Below are positions 10,354 through 16,487 of a stretch of DNA of 16,487 nucleotides, in pieces; the stretch's first letter is position 1; every line of letters starts with the position of its first letter. Below the pieces are notes generated by a model. That model saw nothing but the letters and a program-made list of their open reading frames with translations, did no database searches and was not told the origin of the DNA. This stretch comes from Astrothelium macrocarpum (Eukaryota; Ascomycota; Dothideomycetes; Trypetheliales; Trypetheliaceae), in NCBI GenBank assembly GCA_021030915.1, contig JAGEMR010000259.1, forward strand, positions 1-16,487. The letters are read 5' to 3'. A program made the position numbers and the translations under genes.

Positions 10354-11487
10354 TTAATGCTCGCGATCTTGTAATATCATTTGCTGCTGAGTCCCTGTAG
10401 GGTTGTTCATGCTAGGCTTGGGTGCGTAATAGCAGAAATTTCTGAACTTCATATCGGCTTTACGGAACAGGATCCATCGTTCTTCGTAGCGGAACTCCCT
10501 CCAAGCCAGAATACGGGAGAGAGAATATTCGAGAGACGCTTCATTAATCACATTTTCCATGTCACTTTCACTTAGAGTTTCTTTCAGCCCCTATTGTTGT
10601 AGAGTCCAGATGGACCCAACATTCTTTCCAAAGGCCTTTGCCCGCTGAAGGTATCGGGAATTGGGCGCCAAATCGTCGACTTCTTGAAAGCAATAGACCA
10701 AGGGCTGCTTAGACTGTCCGTCGCCGAGGTAAATATCGTTCCTTTCCTCTGTGCCCCGGGCCAAGTCAAAAAGACGCCCGTCGGGCATTGGCAGGCAAGC
10801 CCAAGAAAGCCAGAAAATCGTCTCCAAGGCAATATAATCGGGGTTCAGATTGACTTGGTTAATGGTATCCTGGCCGCGAAATCTGATGTTCCTTGCCCGC
10901 TTATCTTGACCTCTTTCCAGGCGACCAGTCAGTCCGTACAAATAGTGCGAATGCGTCGCCTCTTCAGATTCATCGAGATCACGGTGATCGAGCCTTTCCT
11001 TGATGTAACTTGGTTTGTGCCCTTTATCAGGACGTTCCCCATATCGGCCAAGGAGTCCAAACACGAAAAGCCAGAATCGATGCACGGGTATTTCCGTTCC
11101 AGTTCTTGAAGCAGCAAGCTTGCTTGTGACCTCAAACTTAAGACCGTAAGCGTGGAGTAGCTGAGCAAAGGTAACCCAATCCGTCTGTGATTCCAGTCTG
11201 CCCTGTAGTTTGTCCTTTCGCACTCGTGGTATGTTCACTAGAGGTGGTGGCTTGGACAGATCAGGTACTCTTATACCTTGGAAAAGGCGCGGAGTAAAGA
11301 ACAATTTGAAACCTCGACCAATAAAGTCATGTCTTCGATCATCCACGGAGTTGATTCCTATATAGTGCTCATTACGCGGCTACTGAAAAGCAAGTAATGG
11401 GCCAACCACACTCACAAGTCCGATTATGGCCAGACCAACTGCAGACCAAATACCTGCGACGCCCGCGATGTCAATAGCTGACGACAT
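10354..11487 (-). pseudogene. Hypothetical protein with hydrophobic N-terminus, broken by two in-frame TAG codons
   Basis: From the ATG at 11487-11485 to a TAA at 10356-10354 one frame runs 378 codons, interrupted only by TAG at 11382-11380 (codon 36) and at 10593-10591. The first 35 residues form one glycine-rich hydrophobic helix (starts MSSAIDIAGVAGIW, ends GPLLAFQ), a likely membrane segment or signal anchor. The rest is soluble, with PVHRFWLFVFGLLGR, the SHYLYGLTGRL block and a conserved-looking acidic and basic C-terminus. I recall fungal hypothetical proteins with this plan (short hydrophobic start ending in GPLL, then an HRFWLF block) but know no function. Both stops follow CAG or CAA and could be CAG-to-TAG changes. 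A splice that removes the first stop in phase needs a weak GTGTGG donor and deletes the GPLL block, so it is disfavoured. The second stop has no plausible intron. Confidence 0.6.
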
Positions 11488-11889
11488 CTATCAGAATCGA
11501 CAATTTGCTGCTCCCGTAAGGACTCACAAAACTCGAGATGCTTTGCAACAAGATGCGTTGGACTCCAACTTCATGGCCCCATGGCGTCTGGCTGGATAGT
11601 TATAGAAGGGCACGTACATGGGACCCAACAAGGTTGGCGGACGCGATTGTGCGGCACAGCAGACGCTATTTGCTGTCGAAGCAACGGTCTTTACCTGATG
11701 CTGTCATGGCCTCACAAACAGCTACTCACGCATGGCTCTTCAAAGTACAGATACTTGCTACGATGTAATGGGCTGTGGAAGAATAGCATAGGAAGCGGAG
11801 CAATAAAGGCCTTATTCTCGTAGAGGTGGTGTTGGTGGCTCATGCTCCTGGATGCCAACAAGGGACACCCCAGCTTTGTGGTTGTACTG

Positions 11890-12176
11890 TAGGTCTGAAT
11901 CCCACCGCCCTCATCTCAATCTCCCATCCTCTCATCTTGGGACGATTTTGAACACATCCAACGAAGTCCTTGAAACGCCCAGCTCGAAGCTACGATTGAA
12001 TCTCCTCTCCAACGCGTCTCACTAACCGATCCTTCTCAATCGACCGTTGCTCTCTGAGAGCTATAATCGCCACCACCACAGCGTTTTTGATTCACGAGTC
12101 CTCTTACGTCTCACGCAGCAGCCGACCTTCTGAAATCTGACACACAATTTCATCGCTTGACGTTGTATACAAGATG
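11890..12176 (+). promoter_or_regulatory. Pyrimidine-rich, promoter or leader-like stretch without a gene behind it
   Basis: Repeated CT-rich runs such as catctcaatctcccatcctc are followed by a stretch that resembles a fungal 5' leader and ends at an ATG at 12174-12176. That ATG is followed by only one codon and TGA. Either the gene it served is lost or rearranged, or the likeness is accidental. No TATA box can be assigned. Confidence 0.2.
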
Positions 12177-13219
12177 ATTTGAATAGAACCGGATTGCAGT
12201 GGACAAGAGGCGGTATGAGATAGAAAATAAAGACAGTATATCTTCTACCCAGGTTATCGTGGTCCTTTGTATCAAAACTACATGGTGTCGCTGTACGTCA
12301 GCGAGCAGAAGCGATCGAAAAGTATAACAAGGTTTTTTTCAAGAGTGGTCATGAGAGGTCAGCTCTGAGGGTGCTGCAGACACAACAGATGGACAACCTT
12401 GGGTCTTGGCTGGCGGCATTTGCACTGTGCATAGAGAAAGCCCCCAGCATCTCCTCTCGTATAACAAAAACAAACAGTCAACGTAGAAGTCGCTGAACGT
12501 TCAGCTCCATTTTTCAGCTTGCGAGACCTGACGCTCTGAATACGCATTCCTTCAGCGTAGCTGTTGAGCCTTACTTCCAAATCAAACCACGTCTAGCAAC
12601 GCATAGGTTGTGCGCATTTGCATCAAATTAGACATGATCTCTGCCGAGCCGCAGGCAGTTGCACAGTCTTCCACCGGAGACGACCAGGACCGGGGTCGGT
12701 GTGATCGTCGCGTAAGACCACCGACGCGATACCATCTTCCCCATATCTACACGCTCTGGACGATGGCCTCTGTAGCGTACTTGTGAAGGTGCATACTCAG
12801 TAGCCATCCAGGACGCAAATCCTGGCTCCTAACTTATGTCGGTTCGTCCATATAGTGCTCACATCATATGGGCCGCCCGAACGAAAGACAATGTGCACGG
12901 TTTGATATCCGAAATCGCAGCAAAGGGAAATAATCTAGCAGGTAAAGGGCCCAGAGCGCGAGGAAACCCTCATTTCTCGGGCACGCTGTCGAATCACGGC
13001 CCTCGACACGCCTTTAGTGATGTTGCTGTGATATATGTAGGTAGAGTTAGGTGTTCCCTTCACCGCCGATATTTCTCTTCCCTTTTCTACGATGCTTCGA
13101 TAGCTTATCAATTGGAGATAGCCGGGCCATTATATTGCTCTCCGAGTAGCCTCAGACACAAAGTTTTTCGAGAGATCAGACGTGGATCATGGCCGTCCGA
13201 AGACTATCGCGGAGCTTGC

Positions 13220-13235
13220 AGCACCTATAGGTGCT
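13220..13235. repeat. 16-nt perfect palindrome
   Basis: The sequence agcacctataggtgct is its own reverse complement. It could be a binding site for a dimeric regulator or a small hairpin, but it lies in a gene-poor stretch and has no assigned partner. Confidence 0.5.
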
Positions 13236-13261
13236 AGCCCAAATTTCATCTACTGATTGAA

Positions 13262-13561
13262 CTAAACGTGTGCCGCCAACGCCTCACTTGTTACCTGCGG
13301 ATGAGGACCTTGCGATCGAGAGTTAGACAGCGAGTTAATCTCAAATTCTAATGCTTTGTCTCTGCCATCCATCGATTTTCTTTCAGGGCTCGCGGTAACA
13401 TAGTTTAAGAAAGAAATTATTTTCGGCAGTGTGAAGGGCCGAAAGTCTATCAAACGAACCCTGTGAGACAGTATCACTTGCTCAACAGAGAAATCTAAGA
13501 CTTCTTTATTTCTCCAGGGTATTTCTATAGAACCGGGATTTCTGTGGCTTAAGTCCTCCAA
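13262..13561 (-). CDS. Unrecognised ORF, possible exon fragment
   Basis: A minus-strand frame of about 99 codons has no ATG at its 5' end (it opens at TTG) and ends at a TAG. A CTAAC branch-like site (13577-13573) followed by an AG at 13557-13556 would make an acceptor feeding this frame, so it may be an internal or last exon. The product contains IEIPWRNKEVLDFSVEQ and RLIDFRPFTLPKIISF, which look protein-like but which I cannot place in a family. No joining upstream exon in the correct phase was found. It could be a fragment of a lost gene or a chance ORF. Confidence 0.25.
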   Translation of the reverse strand: MEDLSHRNPGSIEIPWRNKEVLDFSVEQVILSHRVRLIDFRPFTLPKIISFLNYVTASPERKSMDGRDKALEFEINSLSNSRSQGPHPQVTSEALAAHV

Positions 13562-13668
13562 ATACCATTGCAGTTAGCAGCCAGCTCCGTTTGCATCAAG
13601 TATTATGGCCAAGCCAGAAGTGTCTTAATTGTATTGATTGAGTATATCATTTGAGTGCATTGCAAGGT

Positions 13669-13830
13669 CTAAGAGCTACCTTGAGAAATCGCAAGTGAAA
13701 TAGCCTCTCTGGCGGTTGGGTGACTGATACCAGCGTTCCTTAAGTCCATGATACCAAGAGAGATCCCCATAACCTTTGCATCCCTCCTCGAACTAGCCGC
13801 CCATTTCGAATTTGTCCCGCTTGTTGGCTT
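13669..13830 (-). other. Open frame continuing past the MYND-gene remnant
   Basis: After the TAA at 13833-13831 the same frame as the downstream MYND-gene fragment stays open for another 53 codons to a TAG at 13671-13669. The product contains DAKVMGISLGIMDLRN and ISHPTAREAISLAIS, which look like ordered protein. It may be further C-terminal coding sequence of the broken gene beyond a nonsense codon, or a fragment of a separate gene. I do not recognise the motif. Confidence 0.25.
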
Positions 13831-15047
13831 TTACATTGTAGTACCGTCGCACACGGACCATTCAGGTACTACCTTCGAAGATTCGTCTGTTGCCGTGGTA
13901 AATCCATCGCTCGTATAGTTAATCAGCCCTTGTTCCACCAATCTTGTTCCACAACCGACGAGACTGTCACGGAGATATTCCAGAAACTCGTCTCGCTTGA
14001 CAAAACACACTTCTTTAGGCAGGACTAGCATTTTTCAAGCTTTCGATCTGGTTGTTGCTCCCATTTTCTCAACGCTTCTTCCATCTCGCATGAGTTACGA
14101 AAATCCAAATATCTAACCAGCTCAGGATTGGAACGAGGTATGAGTTGCATAAGTAGATCAATAGTTTCCGCTTTTCCGCTTCCAGTGGGTTGTCGGACAA
14201 CAATCTGTCGCACTTGAGAAGAGCAGTAATCAGATACTGGTAAAACTGATTCGTGGAAACCGTACTGATGTCCAGTAAATTCAATTATAAATTGTTCTCA
14301 GTTTTTCAAAACGATATGAAAAACGTTGTGGGCCCAATCTGTCGGTGCGATTGTGTCTTTCACACCAAAGTAGACAACCTGACGACGGTGGTTACAGAGT
14401 CTCAACAGAACTTCTTTGATGGGCTTTGCAATGCCTGGTAGTAAGCTGCTTTAGCATTCGAATCCAAGTAACAAAGCTTATGCGAGATTTATCGATGTTT
14501 CGAGAGTCATTCTAGAGAATATCTTACCTCGAAGAGCTGTGTCGACAAAGTGGCTCGTGTAGGCAATGCCTTAGTTGCAATATAATGCCGACAACACAGC
14601 CGATTGGTCTTCTTGGTTCGGCGATTTGGAATTAACGAAGTCGGCTCCGATATGAAGAAGAGATTTTTGCTTTGTGAAGATGACCGTCGAAAATCCATTG
14701 TTTTGAAATCCTTCTATTTTGGATTCAAACCCGTGTTTACGAAAGCTGAAAAAAACTTGTTGGATCATGTCAACCGCGCGAAATAGAGTTCGGCGCATTT
14801 TGAGATTGTGGCAAATGTTCTTGTGCTCCTCGCGGTGCGTGATCTGACATTTCTTTCCGCAATAATAAGTGGATGGCAGTTTCGTTCCATTTGGGCTCAG
14901 GCTTCCCTTACATCCACCGCAAGCCATTGACGCGGCCTCTCCACATTGGGCACACTGTTTGATGGCTTGGTGACATTTGTGTTGGGGAATCGGCGCCCAA
15001 TTTTGCCGTTTGAAGAAACCTATTCTTGTTTCGGCCAATTTCGACCC
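13831..15047 (-). pseudogene. Fungal MYND zinc-finger protein, broken by nonsense codons and a frameshift
   Basis: The first exon (about 15047-14528, opening after an ATAG acceptor-like site and with no ATG before the finger) encodes a complete MYND finger. Counting from 15038, the ligands are C29, C32, C40, C43, C60, C64, H72 and C76. A 93-nt intron (14527-14435, GTAAGA donor, ACCAG acceptor) leads in phase to exon 2, with VVYFGVKD, WAHNVFHIVLKN and QYGFHE blocks that match the C-terminal body of a fungal MYND family I recall. Breaks are a TAA at 14573-14571 in exon 1, a TGA at 14300-14298 where the family has glycine, and a one-base shift in a run of five A at 14035-14031. After the shift the frame continues at 14031-13834 (KEVCFVKRDEFLEYLRDSL). 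MYND fingers bind proline-rich protein partners. The true start exon is not resolved. Confidence 0.75.
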
Positions 15048-15399
15048 CTATCGGATATACTTAGCTGTGACACTGCTCCAATTCAAGCTCTTCAGCCTTT
15101 TGCATATCTGCAGCTTCACATGTTGCCCATATTTGTGCCTCGCTCCTCAAACTCCATCACCGTCCGCCCTGATCCATTGTCGGACATCAAACCCAATCAC
15201 ATATCTTTGGGATGCAGAAGGTCTACCAGCTCCACCAGTCGAGACCAAAAATGACGAGACAGCCTCTGTGAAAGACAAACACGTCGACGAGCATGGACAC
15301 ACCTCCGAAGATTCTTGACCTTCCGCTCGAAACTTTCCGCTTGAAAAGCGTGCTCCTGGTAGCACATCGCGTTTCAAAGCAACTTGGCTACCCCAAAAT
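15048..15399. other. Short stretch between two minus-strand genes, unassigned
   Basis: It should include the 5' end of the MYND gene and the 3' end of the secreted-protein gene. A plus-strand frame covering 14977-15318 and a minus-strand frame at 15377-15147 are both open, but neither has recognisable content. A short plus-strand frame from 15293 begins with ILDLPLETF, faintly like an F-box start, but ends after about 48 codons. None is convincing. Confidence 0.35.
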
Positions 15400-16286
15400 T
15401 CAGATCAAGTGCCAGGTATTTGCGTTTAAAATTACAGGTCCTCTTTGATTCCACGTTATGGCTATCACTAAACGAAATTCCGTCGCTTCGGCCGGGGGGT
15501 GCGGATATGTAAGGCTGCTGCAGTGCGTGCAAGAGAGAGGACCATCCAAAAATTCTCCCGATCCCGCAACAGGGAAAAGAAACATACCGTCGGCGACAAA
15601 AAGGGGTTCATCGTCACCCAGTCTCGACAAAACAACATCCAAAGTGTCACCGGACCCCGGTATGGCAAGAGCGATGTTTGCTACATACCGTGGGTCCTGG
15701 ACCGTTCCTACGGGAGCACCAGCATCTACGGGGTTGCAAATTAGTTTGCTTGCGGCGCCGAGTTTAGGGACACATCCAGCGATGGTATGTCGGAGCGGCG
15801 CCACGTCGGCCACGGCGGCTATAACGCACAGCTCTTCTGCCGCGCAACTTTCGCTAGCTATGCTGTGGCGTCCATCAAGACGGTTGGCACATTCAAGTAC
15901 CCATGCTTTTGAAGATGCTTCTCTATGACATGCCGATCCCCGGAATTCGGTGAACGGCGGATGTATGCCTAAGTCCGGCCGTGGACAACGGTCAAGGAGT
16001 TGACCTGGTTGTGGCAGCCTTTTAGGAATCTGTGCATTCTTTGATATTGTCGTATTACTTATACAATTAGAATAACGCGGATTATCCGGTATAATAGTTG
16101 CAGGCTTGATTCTGGTTTTGCTTAGACGCTTTCGTGTGACCGTTAAAGGAGAGACAGTGAGACTTACATCAAGTTGTAGCTTGTGTTGTCCTTGTTAAGG
16201 GGATCCTGGCGTGAGATAATCGTATTATCAAATATATGAGCAGAGATAGAACAAAAAAATACAGAACTCAAAAGTAAGAGATGCAT
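15400..16286 (-). CDS. Predicted secreted cysteine-containing protein (two exons)
   Basis: Exon 1 (16286-16168) starts with ATG and encodes a clear signal peptide, MHLLLLSSVFFCSISA, with likely cleavage soon after residue 16. A GTAAGT donor at 16167 and a CCAG acceptor ending at 16112 define a 56-nt intron. Exon 2 (16111-15400) continues in phase for 237 codons without a stop. The total is 831 nt, 276 residues. The mature part has ten cysteines, an even number that suits disulfide bonding outside the cell, spread over about residues 56-240 and including a CTHC pair. No transmembrane helix or enzyme motif is visible, and I recognise no family. It could be a secreted effector-like or cell-surface protein. 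The plus-strand frame over the same DNA (15458-15928) is taken as a shadow because only the minus strand gives a signal peptide and matched splice phases. Confidence 0.7.
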
Positions 16287-16313
16287 GTTTGCTATGGAAG
16301 GAGTCACCGGTTA

Positions 16314-16323
16314 GTCACGTGAC
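16314..16323. promoter_or_regulatory. CACGTG-centred palindrome upstream of the secreted-protein gene
   Basis: The 10-nt palindrome gtcacgtgac lies 28-37 bp upstream of the ATG at 16286, with further symmetry in the flanking ccgg bases. CACGTG is the known core site of bHLH factors in fungi (for example Pho4 and Cbf1 types). Being so close to the start codon it would fall in the leader or core promoter, so regulation through it is only a suggestion. Confidence 0.35.
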
Positions 16324-16487
16324 CGGGGGGAGCTACAGCTTCACTTACTAGATAGCTCCGACCTAGATATGACCTCATTAGACACCGTTCACAGCAATTT
16401 TAGCCCCAGCGGAACGGATCACACAGGATTCTTTTGACCTATTGGAAGTCTCACCAGCCTGACGCCTGCAGGAAGCAGGAAACGCGC

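Larger units (their letters stand above)
11488..13261. other. Long gene-poor stretch
   Basis: Short ORFs on both strands (for example plus 11538-11768, plus 12634-12786 and plus 12836-13237) lack recognisable domains, signal peptides or convincing splice signals, and their products have irregular composition. About 11890-12175 is pyrimidine-rich and promoter-like. A 16-nt palindrome lies at 13220-13235. I see no gene that can be supported here. Confidence 0.5.

Noticed and set aside
10591..11382. UAG reassigned to glutamine, which would make the 11487-10354 gene intact
   Set aside because: Standard decoding explains the NLR, hydrolase and secreted-protein genes. The MYND gene also has TAA and TGA breaks and a frameshift, so ordinary gene decay is simpler.
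11330..11420. Intron GTGAGT...ATATAG (58 nt) that would remove the first TAG of the membrane-protein gene
   Set aside because: Its removal shifts the frame away from the downstream coding frame; the only in-phase alternative uses a weak GTGTGG donor and deletes the GPLL block.
12836..13237. Plus-strand ORF of 133 codons
   Set aside because: It has no recognisable motif, signal peptide or supporting splice structure, and its composition is irregular; it is treated as chance.
15293..15439. Short plus-strand frame resembling the start of an F-box
   Set aside because: Only about 48 codons long, with likeness limited to ILDLPLE; no continuation by a credible intron was found.
15458..15928. Plus-strand ORF of 156 codons
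   Set aside because: It overlaps exon 2 of the minus-strand secreted-protein gene, which has a signal peptide, canonical splice sites and matching phases. The plus frame has low-complexity Ser/Ala/Thr-rich content and no domain.
16193..16393. Possible solo LTR (starts tgttaa, ends ttcaca)
   Set aside because: No flanking target-site duplication is visible, and part of the interval is the signal-peptide exon of a well-supported gene.

Overview
The window looks like accessory genomic DNA of a filamentous ascomycete (Pezizomycotina). The evidence is short introns (48-93 nt) with GTATGT/GTAAGT-type donors and CTNAY branch points, a fungal-type NLR (STAND) protein, fungal-type SesB-like and MYND-finger proteins, and a very AT-rich block next to gene DNA of ordinary composition, which is typical of RIP-affected genomes. 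The species cannot be named from the sequence.

Layout. Positions 1 to about 2755 are an AT-rich, gene-free block with one GC island at about 1741-1815 that carries a 16-nt tandem motif. This block abuts and truncates a SesB-like alpha/beta-hydrolase gene on the minus strand (3639 to 2798, three exons). A small, probably decayed minus-strand ORF (4115-3774) lies just upstream of it. After about 1.1 kb of mostly silent DNA comes the one clearly intact large gene: a four-exon, 1500-residue NLR on the plus strand (5323-10006). Its order is Goodbye-type N-terminal domain, NACHT ATPase, TPR-like helices, acidic linker and C-terminal ZZ-type zinc finger. Tail-to-tail with it is a minus-strand gene for a hydrophobic-N-terminus protein (11487-10354) whose frame is open except for two in-frame TAG codons. 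Positions 11488-13261 hold no recognisable gene. A minus-strand MYND zinc-finger gene (15047 to about 14025, with related open frame to 13669) is broken by two in-frame stops and a frameshift. At the right edge a minus-strand two-exon gene (16286-15400) encodes a predicted secreted protein of 276 residues with ten cysteines after the signal peptide.

Interpretation. One intact NLR sits among a truncated NLR-type effector module, two nonsense-riddled genes and an intact candidate secreted protein. This fits a fast-evolving incompatibility or immunity-type accessory locus where repeat-driven mutation and insertion have eroded the neighbours. The exon structures come from reading frames and splice signals in the sequence. 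Family assignments rest on recalled motif patterns, and no database search was run.
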